Below, piece by piece: positions 28,483 to 35,649 of a DNA stretch of 35,649 bases. The stretch covers positions 1 through 35,649 of the forward strand of contig JADYZP010000068.1 of NCBI GenBank assembly GCA_020853025.1, written 5' to 3'. How positions within the stretch are numbered: position 1 is the first letter of the stretch; every line of letters begins with the position of its first letter. The translations under genes and the position numbers were made by a program. This DNA comes from Burkholderiales bacterium. GTDB lineage: Bacteria > Pseudomonadota > Gammaproteobacteria > Burkholderiales > Casimicrobiaceae. The notes under the pieces were generated by a model that searched no databases, had not been told where the DNA came from, and saw nothing but the letters and a program-made list of their open reading frames with translations.

Positions 28483-30453
28483 CTACGCTCGCGCCTCGGA
28501 TTGCCTCCGGGCAAGAAATGCGGACATCGTGCGCACGGTCGGGTATTCGAAGAAGTCGGTGACTTCGAGATAGCCCGGGTACGTCGCTTCCACCTTTTCA
28601 TAGATTTGCGCCAGCGTGAGTGAACCGGCGCCCAACTCGAACAGGTTGTCTTCGGGCGAAAGCGTCCGGCCGGGCAGTGCCGCCTGGCAGATGGCCATCA
28701 GCGTCTGCTCCAGATCGCCGAAGGCAGCGGTCCCCGGCGATGCCGCGCGTTGGTCCAGACGCGCAAGCTCGGCGAGCGCGTCCGCGTAGGCGCCGGCCAC
28801 GTATTCGCGAGCGAGCGCGAAGCGCTGGATCTTGCCGCTGGTTGTCTTCGGAAACTGCCTGATCGGGACGACGGCGGCGACCGGCAGCCCCATTCTTTCG
28901 TTGACGACCCGGCGCACGGTGCGGGCGGTCTGCGCGAACGCCGACAGGTCATCGCCCTTGTGCAACACGAAAACGAGCACTTCGTCGGTCGTGGCGCGCG
29001 GCGAGCGCACGCCCGCCGCGGCGGCACGTCCGAGTTCGATGCCGGCGTGCTGGGCGAGGACGAGATCGATATCCTGCGGATAGTGGTTCTGCCCGGCGAT
29101 AAAGAGAATCTCCTTGACGCGGCCGGTGACGACCAGATCTCCATCGAGAAGCGCGCCGAGATCGCCGGTATCGAGAAAGCCATCGGCGGTGCGCGACGAC
29201 CGGGTCAGTTCCGGGTCATCGTGGTAGCCTGGACTGACGTTGTCGCCGCGGATGAGGATGCGGCCGATCGTTCCCGGCGCGACGGCATCCCCTTGTGCAT
29301 CGGCGATGCGCAATTCGCAGCCCTGCACGGGCTTGCCCACCCGGACCAGCTCGACCGCATCGTCCGCGGCGGCGTCGACCGCTCGAACCCGGTCGCCGGG
29401 TCCCAGCGCACCGCGCGCGAGCGTGTCGACCGCTAACGGCGCGCCGACCTCCGGAAAGGTGACGGCGAGGCTCGCTTCGGCAAGTCCGTAAACAGGAAAC
29501 ATCACGTTCGGCGCCAACTTCGCCGGCGCCAGCGCGGCCAGGAACTCGCGGCACAAATCGGCTGCGATAGGCTCGGCTCCATTGAAGATGATGCGCAGAC
29601 GCGACAGGTCGAGCATGGCGGCCTTGGACGCATCGTGCGACTTCAGATAGTGCTGGTAGCCGAAATTGGGTGAGCAGCTGATGCTCACCCGATGCTCGCT
29701 GGCCTTCGCCAGCCAGAGCCCGGGGCGGCGAACGAACAGCACGGTGGGCATCAGCCAGTGATCGGCGCCTTCGAACAGCGGCGTCAGGTGGAAGCCGATG
29801 AGACCCATGTCGTGCGTCAGCGGCATCCACGACAGGCTCGCGTCGTCGGGACGCGTGCCGACGCCATGCGCGATCGCGGCGATGTTCGCGGTGAGATTGC
29901 GATGCGTGAGAATCACGCCCTTCGGCTCGCTAGTGGAGCCCGACGAGAACTGGATGAACGCGATGTCGTCCGGTGTCGCGCGATGCTCGATGCCGGGAAC
30001 CGAGATATCCGAAACCTCATCGAGGAACACCGTATGCCGTTCGAGCTGCGCAAGCCTATCCGCCAGTCCATTTTCCGCGGCATAGCTGCGCAGACGATCG
30101 AAGACACGGCGCTCGCTGGCCAGCGTAGCCGACGGCAGGCGCGCGAGTACGCGAAAGAACTTCGCCTTGTGCTCGTCGGCATTGCCGGGCGTCAGCGGCA
30201 CGGCCGTGATGCGGCCCAGCACGCATGCCCAGAACGTGTCGACAAACGGGGCGAGCCCGTCGACCAGGATGATCGTTTGCGTTCCGGCACGCGCACCGGC
30301 CGCCTGCAGGTGGTGCAGCAGGCCGAGTGCGCGTGCGCGCATATCGGCGTAGGCCACACGCCGCTCGCTGGACTCGCCGGCGATGTAGTGGATGCCGCAC
30401 GAGCTGCCGGCGACGGCATCGAGCGCATCGGTGAGCGTGGCGAAGGAGGACAT
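28483..30453 (-). CDS. Fatty-acyl-AMP ligase fused to an acyl carrier domain
   Basis: 656 residues from the ATG at 30453; a GTG at 30495 is a weaker choice. The adenylation domain (about 1-560) has the P-loop-like FSSGSTSEPKGVILTHRN, YGLAEASLAVTFP, GDNVSPGYHDDPELT, the FAAL-type hinge GRVKEILFIAGQNHYPQDID and the catalytic lysine in TTSGKIQRFAL. NHYPQDI is characteristic of fatty-acyl-AMP ligases rather than acyl-CoA synthetases. The C-terminal carrier domain (about 575-650) has its phosphopantetheine serine S611 in FELGAGSLTLAQ. The enzyme should adenylate a fatty acid and load it onto its own carrier. It is convergent with acyltransferase copy 2 and lies 127 bases downstream of an outer-membrane-type protein gene on the same strand. 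The final acyl acceptor is not known. Confidence 0.9.
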   Translation of the reverse strand: MSSFATLTDALDAVAGSSCGIHYIAGESSERRVAYADMRARALGLLHHLQAAGARAGTQTIILVDGLAPFVDTFWACVLGRITAVPLTPGNADEHKAKFFRVLARLPSATLASERRVFDRLRSYAAENGLADRLAQLERHTVFLDEVSDISVPGIEHRATPDDIAFIQFSSGSTSEPKGVILTHRNLTANIAAIAHGVGTRPDDASLSWMPLTHDMGLIGFHLTPLFEGADHWLMPTVLFVRRPGLWLAKASEHRVSISCSPNFGYQHYLKSHDASKAAMLDLSRLRIIFNGAEPIAADLCREFLAALAPAKLAPNVMFPVYGLAEASLAVTFPEVGAPLAVDTLARGALGPGDRVRAVDAAADDAVELVRVGKPVQGCELRIADAQGDAVAPGTIGRILIRGDNVSPGYHDDPELTRSSRTADGFLDTGDLGALLDGDLVVTGRVKEILFIAGQNHYPQDIDLVLAQHAGIELGRAAAAGVRSPRATTDEVLVFVLHKGDDLSAFAQTARTVRRVVNERMGLPVAAVVPIRQFPKTTSGKIQRFALAREYVAGAYADALAELARLDQRAASPGTAAFGDLEQTLMAICQAALPGRTLSPEDNLFELGAGSLTLAQIYEKVEATYPGYLEVTDFFEYPTVRTMSAFLARRQSEARA

Positions 30454-30580
30454 GTCGCTACCGTATTCGATTCCGCGCCGTCGGGTCAATGGCACAGTCG
30501 CGCATGCACGTACGCCGGTGCACGCGTGCGCAGCGAATCGATCTCGAAGCGGATTCGGAGTGTTGCCGAGCGTGCAGCGG

Positions 30581-31405
30581 CTACTTCGGGAACATCAACT
30601 GCACCTGCGCGCGAATCTGCCAATTGGCGGCAAAGTCCGGGCGCTGGACATTGTAGTAGGCGGAAAGCTGCGTGTTCACCGGCAGCTTGCCGAAATGAAA
30701 GATCTTCCCGACGCCGCCGCCGACGGGCACCGTCCACTGCTGGCCGCCCGGTGCGTCCCAGTTCACCGTCAGGATCGGCGCACTGGTCAGGTAGAAGCCC
30801 TGGGAAAAGTTGTAGTTGAGAAACGGCTGGACCAGGCCGTTGTTGTACGACCCGCCGCGCTGGTTGCCGGTGAGCGACCACACGTTGTTCACCAGTGCGC
30901 CGTAGACCCACGGACTCTCCTTTTCCAGGTGCAGCACCACGACCGATGGCCCGAGCCCCCAGTTCTTGTTGCCGAGCTGTTGTTCGCTGTTGGTGGGAAT
31001 CTGCATCACCGGTCCGGCGCCCCAGATCCACTTGCCGGGATTGGCCGGCGACAGGAACGCCGTGAACACGGTGTCGCCGATGCCGTTGGTGCTGTCGACG
31101 CCCGGCCCCAGCGACGGGAGCCAGATCACCGGCACGATGGTGCGGGTGATGATGTTCCAGTCCGGCGTGACCGAGATGGGGATCACCGGCTGGACGTTGA
31201 GGATGTTCTGCGTGCCCTTGTCCGGCCCGAAGTTGAGGTTGGTGTTGTTCTGGAACGGCAGGCTGATCAGGTTGCCGACCGGGTTCTGCGCGAGCTTCGC
31301 GAGTTCTTCGGCGCTCAGTGCGGCGTGCGCGGCGGTCCCTGCCATCAGGCAGGTCGCCGCGACGATTGCCATGCACCAACTTCCGGAATTCCCGATGTGG
31401 TTCAT
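30581..31405 (-). CDS. Exported beta-barrel-like outer membrane protein
   Basis: 274 residues with a signal peptide (about 1-28, hydrophobic MAIVAATCLMAGTAA then HAALS). The mature part begins with SAEELAKLAQNPVGNLISLP and continues with alternating polar/hydrophobic strands rich in Asn, Gly, Trp and Pro, such as TPDWNIITRTIVPVIWLPSL and GPVMQIPTNSEQQLGNKNWG. This pattern resembles the proteobacterial family often labelled 'neuromedin U' or transporter, related to outer-membrane channel proteins of the phenol-degradation type; the name does not reflect function. AAGGA six bases before the ATG supports the start. It is upstream of the acyl-AMP ligase on the same strand. I cannot assign a substrate. 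Confidence 0.75.
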   Translation of the reverse strand: MNHIGNSGSWCMAIVAATCLMAGTAAHAALSAEELAKLAQNPVGNLISLPFQNNTNLNFGPDKGTQNILNVQPVIPISVTPDWNIITRTIVPVIWLPSLGPGVDSTNGIGDTVFTAFLSPANPGKWIWGAGPVMQIPTNSEQQLGNKNWGLGPSVVVLHLEKESPWVYGALVNNVWSLTGNQRGGSYNNGLVQPFLNYNFSQGFYLTSAPILTVNWDAPGGQQWTVPVGGGVGKIFHFGKLPVNTQLSAYYNVQRPDFAANWQIRAQVQLMFPK

Positions 31406-31602
31406 CGTAGATCCTTTACACAGCGGTCATGACGCGTCGAGACGCTCCACAGCGCAGCCTCGATTCAAGTTGCGCAGTCTACCGCCAACGCTCCCCGCAT
31501 GGCTGCCGGCTGGGTTACAGCGCCCGACTAGCGGGGTGGCGAGCTTTCGCAACAGCATGAGAGGCCTCCTCGAGGTGGATGGCTTGCGCGTGGAAATTCA
31601 GG

Positions 31603-31749
31603 CTAGGCAAAATTGAAGGCGTAAGCATCGATGAACTGGGTACGGTAGCTGTCCACCAGCGGATAGCCGTAGATGTAGGCCTTCTTGGCGATGGCGCGCG
31701 CTTCGGCGGCGGCACGATTGCAGCGCGCGCGGACCGGGACGCCAACTTC
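31603..31749 (-). pseudogene. Remnant of a DUF1254-like gene
   Basis: Directly after the acetoacetyl-CoA synthetase stop, and in the same frame, 48 codons stay open up to a TAG at 31605-31603. They include ARAIAKKAYIYGYPLVDSYR, which resembles the N-terminal signature of DUF1254 proteins (alanine-rich helix, then AYIYGYPLV and SYR). There is no start codon with a ribosome binding site, and the remaining 300 or more residues of that family are missing. The segment ends IDAYAFNFA. It is best read as the eroded 5' part of a former gene. A short peptide or a chance match is less likely given the length of the resemblance, but family identity is from memory. Confidence 0.5.
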
Positions 31750-33696
31750 TCAATCGGCAAGCTCGGGCAGGTCCCGGAAGGAGTCGAGCGCCGCGGGGTT
31801 CGCGAGCGCGTCGCGATTCAGCACCGGCTTGCCGTGCACGATGTTGCGCACCGCGAGTTCGACCAGCTTGCCGCTCAGCGTGCGCGGCAGGTCGGGTACG
31901 GCGATCACCTTGGCGGGCACGTGGCGCGGCGTCGTGTTGCGGCGGATCGCGTCGCGAATGCGCGCGCGCAACGAATCGTCGAGCATGAGCCCGTTGCGCA
32001 ATCGCACGAACAGCACGACGCGCACGTCGCCCTGCCACTCCTGGCCGATCGCGAGCGATTCGAGCACTTCGGGCAGTTGCTCGACCTGCCGGTAGATTTC
32101 AGCCGTGCCGATGCGTACGCCCCCGGGGTTCAGGACCGCATCCGAGCGGCCGAAGATGATGAAGCTGCCGTGCTCCGTTTCGAGCGCGTCGTCACCGTGA
32201 TGCCAGATGTTCGGATAGCGCGAAAAATATGCGTCGTGGTAGCGGCTGCCGTCGGCGTCGTCCCAGAAGCCGACCGGCATCGCCGGGAACGGTGCTGCGC
32301 AGACGAGTTCGCCGCGCATACCGATCACACGCTGGCCGGCGTCGTCGAAGACCTCGGTACGCATGCCGAGGCCGCGGCACTGGATTTCGCCCTTGTGCAC
32401 CGGCAGCACCGGGCTGCCGAGGCAGAAGCAGGAGACAATGTCGGTGCCACCCGAGATCGACGACAGTTGCAGGTCGGATTTGATCGCGCGATAGACGAAG
32501 TCGTAGGTCTCGGGCAGCAGCGGCGAGCCGGTCGACAGCACGCTGCGAAGCGCGCTGAGATCGACTTCGTTCGCGGGCTCGAAGCCTGCCTTGTCGAGCG
32601 CTGACAGATACTTCGCGCTCGTGCCGAACACGGCCACGCGTTCGGCGGCCGCCATGTCCCACAGCACGCTTGGTCCGGGATGGAACGGCGAACCCTCGTA
32701 CAGCACGAGGGTCGCGCCCGATGCGAGGCCGGTCGCGAGCCAGTTCCACATCATCCAGCCGCAGGTCGTGAAATAGAACAGCCGGTCGTCGGTGCGCAGA
32801 TCGACGTGCAGCAAGTGCTCCTTCTGATGCTGCAGCAGCGTACCGCCCGCACCGTGCACGATGCACTTCGGCTTCCCGGTCGTGCCCGAGGAATAGAGGA
32901 TGTAGAGCGGGTGATCGAACGGCAGGCGCTCGAAGCTCAGCGCGGCGCCGGCACGGCCGAAATCCCGATAATTCACGGCGCCCGGCAGCACGTCGATATC
33001 CGGCTCGCCGTGCACATAGGGCACGACGACCACCTGCAACAGGCCCGGCAGCCGGGGCACGACCTGCGCCATCCGCGCGAGCGAATCGAGCGTCTTGCCC
33101 GCGTAGAAATAGCCGTCGGCGGTGAACAGCACCTTCGGCGTGATCTGGCCGAAGCGATCGAACACACCTTGCTCGCCAAAATCCGGCGAACATGAACTCC
33201 AGACGGCACCGAGGCTCGCCGTAGCGAGCATCGCGACGATCGTTTCCGGCAGGTTCGGCATGAAGCCGGCGACTCGATCGCCGGCGCCGACGCCGAGCGC
33301 ACGCAGCCCGTCGGCCACGCGAGCCACTTCGTCGTAGAGTGTGCGCCGCGACATTTCGCGCCGTGCGCCACGTTCATTGGCGAAGATCAGCGCGGCGTGC
33401 TCATCACGATGGCGCAGCAGGTTCTCGGCGAAGTTCAGGCGCGCATTCGGGAACCAGCGCGCGCCGGGCATGCGATCAGCGTGTTCGAGCCACGGCGCTT
33501 CGCCCCAGTCGGCGCGCGTGTCGCTGAAGTGTGCGAGCTCGAACCAGAAGTCGGCGGGGGCGTCGAGCGACCACGCCTCGAGCGCCGCATAATCGGCGAG
33601 CTGCAACTGGCGACGCGCGTTGACGCAGGACCTGAACCGGGTGACGACCGCGCCGTCGATTCTTGCGCGCGAAGGAATCCATATCGGCGTGCTCAT
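31750..33696 (-). CDS. Acetoacetyl-CoA synthetase
   Basis: 648 residues, the length of acetoacetate:CoA ligases of the acyl-adenylate-forming superfamily. The N-terminal region WIPSRARIDGAVVTRF and FWFELAHFSDTRADWGEAPW is characteristic of this subfamily. The adenylation core has YILYSSGTTGKPKCIVHGAG, TCGWMMWNWLATGLASGATL, ISGGTDIVSCFCLGSPVLPV and the hinge IFGRSDAVLNPGGVRIGTAE. The catalytic lysine is in LPRTLSGKLVELAVR. It activates acetoacetate to acetoacetyl-CoA with ATP, feeding polyhydroxybutyrate or acetyl-CoA metabolism. A short-chain fatty acid transporter gene lies upstream on the same strand, consistent with uptake followed by activation. Confidence 0.92.
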   Translation of the reverse strand: MSTPIWIPSRARIDGAVVTRFRSCVNARRQLQLADYAALEAWSLDAPADFWFELAHFSDTRADWGEAPWLEHADRMPGARWFPNARLNFAENLLRHRDEHAALIFANERGARREMSRRTLYDEVARVADGLRALGVGAGDRVAGFMPNLPETIVAMLATASLGAVWSSCSPDFGEQGVFDRFGQITPKVLFTADGYFYAGKTLDSLARMAQVVPRLPGLLQVVVVPYVHGEPDIDVLPGAVNYRDFGRAGAALSFERLPFDHPLYILYSSGTTGKPKCIVHGAGGTLLQHQKEHLLHVDLRTDDRLFYFTTCGWMMWNWLATGLASGATLVLYEGSPFHPGPSVLWDMAAAERVAVFGTSAKYLSALDKAGFEPANEVDLSALRSVLSTGSPLLPETYDFVYRAIKSDLQLSSISGGTDIVSCFCLGSPVLPVHKGEIQCRGLGMRTEVFDDAGQRVIGMRGELVCAAPFPAMPVGFWDDADGSRYHDAYFSRYPNIWHHGDDALETEHGSFIIFGRSDAVLNPGGVRIGTAEIYRQVEQLPEVLESLAIGQEWQGDVRVVLFVRLRNGLMLDDSLRARIRDAIRRNTTPRHVPAKVIAVPDLPRTLSGKLVELAVRNIVHGKPVLNRDALANPAALDSFRDLPELAD

Positions 33697-33898
33697 GCGC
33701 GCATCCCAGGCTTTGGCAATTCGGTCTCGATCTGTCTTCCGGCGTCGTCCATTCGATGCTGCCTAAGTGCACTTGGTGTCGCCGACCTTGCAGTGCATGC
33801 ATCTGGCGACATTGAGGGAGGGTAAATCCGACGACGCCGGCACTGTCGAAAGCAGACTAGCACGCCTCGAGCATCCTCGGAGCTTGAACGCCGTCATC

Positions 33899-33931
33899 AT
33901 GTGGCCTGGCACCATGCATGCCAGGCCACAT
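33899..33931 (-). terminator. Strong hairpin just after the fatty acid transporter gene
   Basis: ATGTGGCCTGGCA (33899-33911) and TGCCAGGCCACAT (33919-33931) are perfect 13-base inverted arms around a seven-base loop, starting eight bases past the transporter stop codon. There is no T-tract, so it may be a Rho-type or mRNA-stabilising stem rather than a classic intrinsic terminator. It lies between the transporter and acetoacetyl-CoA synthetase genes. Confidence 0.6.
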
Positions 33932-33938
33932 CGTCAGC

Positions 33939-35252
33939 TCATAGCCACGTCAGCCCGATGGAAATCAGGATGCCCGATATGAACAACTGAATCAGGCAGT
34001 AGCCCATGATGTCCTTGGCCTTGAGGCCGGCGATCGCCAACACCGGCAGCGCCCAGAAGGGTTGCAGCATATTGGTCCAGGCATCGCCCCATGCCACGGC
34101 CATGGCCACGCGGGAGATGTCTGCGCCAAGCGATTGGGCGGCGGCGATCACCACGGGGCTTTGCACCGCCCACTGACCGCCTCCCGATGGGACGAAAATA
34201 TTCACCAGGCCAGCGCTCAGGAACGTCCAGAAGGGCAGCGTCGTGGCGGTCGAGAATGAGACAAACCATTGCGACAGGCTGGCAGCCAGGCCCGAGTCGA
34301 TCATGATCGCCATGATGCCGGCGTAGAACGGGAACTGGATGACAATACCCGCGCCACCCTTGATCGCTTCTTCCAGGCTTTTCAACAGACGTCGGGGCGT
34401 ACCGTGCAGGATGATGGCGAGGAACAGGAATGTGAAGTTGATCACATTCAAGTTCAGGCCTCCACGGCGCACGATGTAGTAGTCGAACAGGTACGCCAGA
34501 CCGGCTGCGCCAATCAGCCAGGCAATGATGCGGCTGTTCTCCAGACGGTCGGCTGGGCGGTGCCTGGTTTCGGTCGGATCGGCGGCGCTTTCCTTGAGCA
34601 GTTCCGGATCGACGTAGACGCTCTCCTGCTCGGAGGGCAGCATCAGGCGATTGACCAGCGGTACGGCGATAAACAAGGCAATGACGATGGCCAGGTTATA
34701 GACCGAGAAAATTGTTTCGGAGGTCGGGATGACGCCGATCTTGTCAGCGGTGAAGTGCCCCGCAGTGGCGATCGTCAGAGGGATTGAGCCCGCCAGTCCA
34801 CCATGCCAGACGAGAAAGCCCGAGTAGGCGCTGGCGACCAACAGGCGATAGTCGACCCTGATCTGACGAGCGAGTTCCCTGGCAAACAAGGCACCGACGA
34901 CCAGACCGAAGCCCCAGTTGATCCAGCTCGCAACCAGCGAGACCACCGTGACCAGAATGATGGCGCCGCCCGCGGATTTTGCCAGGGAAGCCAGCATTCT
35001 CAGCCATTTTTTGACCAGTGGTGTGTTGGCCAACATATGTCCAGTCAGCAACACCAGCAGCATTTGCATCGCGAAGGTGAGCAGGCTCCAAAAGCCGTTG
35101 CCCCACCAGCGGATGACTTGCATGGGAGTGCGCTGCTCGCCCAGAACGGCGGCCAGCGCAGCGACGATGGTCAATAGCAAGACGAAAATATAGGGGTCAG
35201 GCAGGTAGCGCTCTACCAGACGGACCGATCCACGGGTGATCATCTTGAACAT
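33939..35252 (-). CDS. atoE: Short-chain fatty acid transporter, AtoE family
   Basis: 437-residue integral membrane protein of the AtoE family, which takes up short-chain fatty acids and acetoacetate. About ten hydrophobic helices are visible. Family segments include VERYLPDPYIFVLLLTIVAA at the start, GNGFWSLLTFAMQMLLVLLT, SWINWGFGLVVGALFAREL, SAYSGFLVWHGGLAGSIPL and NIFVPSGGGQWAVQSPVV with its glycine motif. GGAG eight bases before the ATG supports the start. In sampled 60-base lines its GC content is about 50-60 percent against about 65-72 percent in neighbouring genes, suggesting recent arrival. It is followed by a 13-base-pair hairpin and then the acetoacetyl-CoA synthetase gene. Confidence 0.93.
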   Translation of the reverse strand: MFKMITRGSVRLVERYLPDPYIFVLLLTIVAALAAVLGEQRTPMQVIRWWGNGFWSLLTFAMQMLLVLLTGHMLANTPLVKKWLRMLASLAKSAGGAIILVTVVSLVASWINWGFGLVVGALFARELARQIRVDYRLLVASAYSGFLVWHGGLAGSIPLTIATAGHFTADKIGVIPTSETIFSVYNLAIVIALFIAVPLVNRLMLPSEQESVYVDPELLKESAADPTETRHRPADRLENSRIIAWLIGAAGLAYLFDYYIVRRGGLNLNVINFTFLFLAIILHGTPRRLLKSLEEAIKGGAGIVIQFPFYAGIMAIMIDSGLAASLSQWFVSFSTATTLPFWTFLSAGLVNIFVPSGGGQWAVQSPVVIAAAQSLGADISRVAMAVAWGDAWTNMLQPFWALPVLAIAGLKAKDIMGYCLIQLFISGILISIGLTWL

Positions 35253-35560
35253 ATCGAATTCTCCGGCTATGCCTTCGAGGTTCGGATCGTCATTGCCCTC
35301 ATCACCGTGAGGATCCCGGTTTCAGGGACAAAGGGACGGTAGAAATAGCAAGTCCACCGCTCCCTTGAAGGATAGTACCGTATACCCAACGCCCTGACGC
35401 GCCGAGGGGAGCAGTGTAGTGCTTCGTCACGCGCTCGTGCCGGTGGAGAGCCGAGGCGCTCCGGCGCTGCGGTGGGGCCACGGTAGCCCCGCGTACGGGT
35501 GCTTCACGCGCGGCAGGGGACAGGCACGCACTGACCGCAGCCCGTCGGCGGGTCTTCGGG
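35253..35560. other. Noncoding stretch upstream of atoE
   Basis: 308 bases without a credible gene. A minus-strand frame runs through it, but it has a basic, low-complexity composition and overlaps the real end of the next gene in another phase. A small dyad CCTCA/TGAGG (35297-35301 and 35308-35312) lies about 45 bases upstream of the atoE start. No convincing sigma70 or sigma54 promoter was found, although atoE transcription must begin somewhere here. Confidence 0.5.
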
Positions 35561-35649
35561 TCAGTCGACTTCCTGCTCCCTGGCCTGGCGCGCTTCCTCT
35601 TCGAGGCGCACGTCATCAATCTCACGCATGATGGCAGCGAGATCGACCA
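35561..35649 (-). CDS. C-terminal end of an unidentified protein
   Basis: The last 28 or so codons of a minus-strand gene cut by the window end, read as DLAAIMREIDDVRLEEEARQ and onward to a TGA at 35563-35561. The tail is highly charged, rich in Glu and Arg and probably helical. This amino-acid pattern looks like real coding sequence, unlike the other frames here. Nothing in it identifies the family. Confidence 0.5.
   Translation of the reverse strand, partial: VDLAAIMREIDDVRLEEEARQAREQEVD

Noticed and set aside
35302..35625. 107-codon minus-strand frame near the window end
   Set aside because: It overlaps the more protein-like partial gene ending at 35561 in another phase and has a basic low-complexity composition.

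Overview
The window looks like a chromosomal stretch of a GC-rich, facultatively autotrophic, sulfur-oxidising proteobacterium, most likely a betaproteobacterium. This rests on dissimilatory APS reductase genes in the order aprM-aprB-aprA, a red-type (form IC-like) RuBisCO operon with CbbX and a divergent CbbR, and long outer-membrane-linked operons typical of Gram-negatives. The taxon is inference; no rRNA or tRNA gene is present to settle it.

Layout. (1) 1-1512, minus strand: aprM, aprB and the first 47 codons of aprA (cut by the window edge), for oxidation of sulfite via APS. (2) 1673-4550: a YfcE-like phosphoesterase with its own intrinsic terminator, then a TauE/SafE permease, a small membrane protein and a tandem universal stress protein. 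(3) 4615-11043, minus strand: a tripartite RND efflux system (membrane fusion protein, RND pump, a newly noticed 23-codon ORF, TolC) joined by 4-base ATGA overlaps, then an unusual AhpD-like/Rieske fusion. A divergent ArsR-type repressor gene (11250-11633) shares a control region that holds a strong sigma70-like promoter overlapped by an inverted repeat. (4) 11763-17395, minus strand: Calvin-cycle operon rbcL-rbcS-cbbX-cbbY-fbp-prk, with cbbR divergent at 17568-18479. (5) 18620-25877, plus strand: a complete propionyl-CoA to succinyl-CoA module (methylmalonyl-CoA mutase, MeaB, carboxylase beta and alpha chains, VOC/epimerase-like protein), tightly packed with overlapping genes and TTG/GTG starts. 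(6) 25897-30453: two paralogous LpxL/HtrB-like acyltransferases around an opposite-strand Sfp-type phosphopantetheinyl transferase, facing a fatty-acyl-AMP ligase fused to an acyl carrier domain. This is the best candidate for an undescribed lipid-modifying system. (7) 30581-35649, minus strand: an outer-membrane-type protein, a remnant of a DUF1254-like gene, acetoacetyl-CoA synthetase, a short-chain fatty acid transporter of clearly lower GC, and the last codons of an unidentified gene.

Functional picture. Sulfite oxidation supplies electrons for CO2 fixation, the TauE-like permease may move sulfite or a related anion, and the propionyl-CoA and acetoacetate modules give heterotrophic carbon entry. 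The acyl-ligase/ACP, phosphopantetheinyl transferase and twin acyltransferases together hold the parts to activate, carry and transfer an acyl chain, but the acceptor is unknown. No CRISPR array, insertion sequence or RNA gene was recognised.
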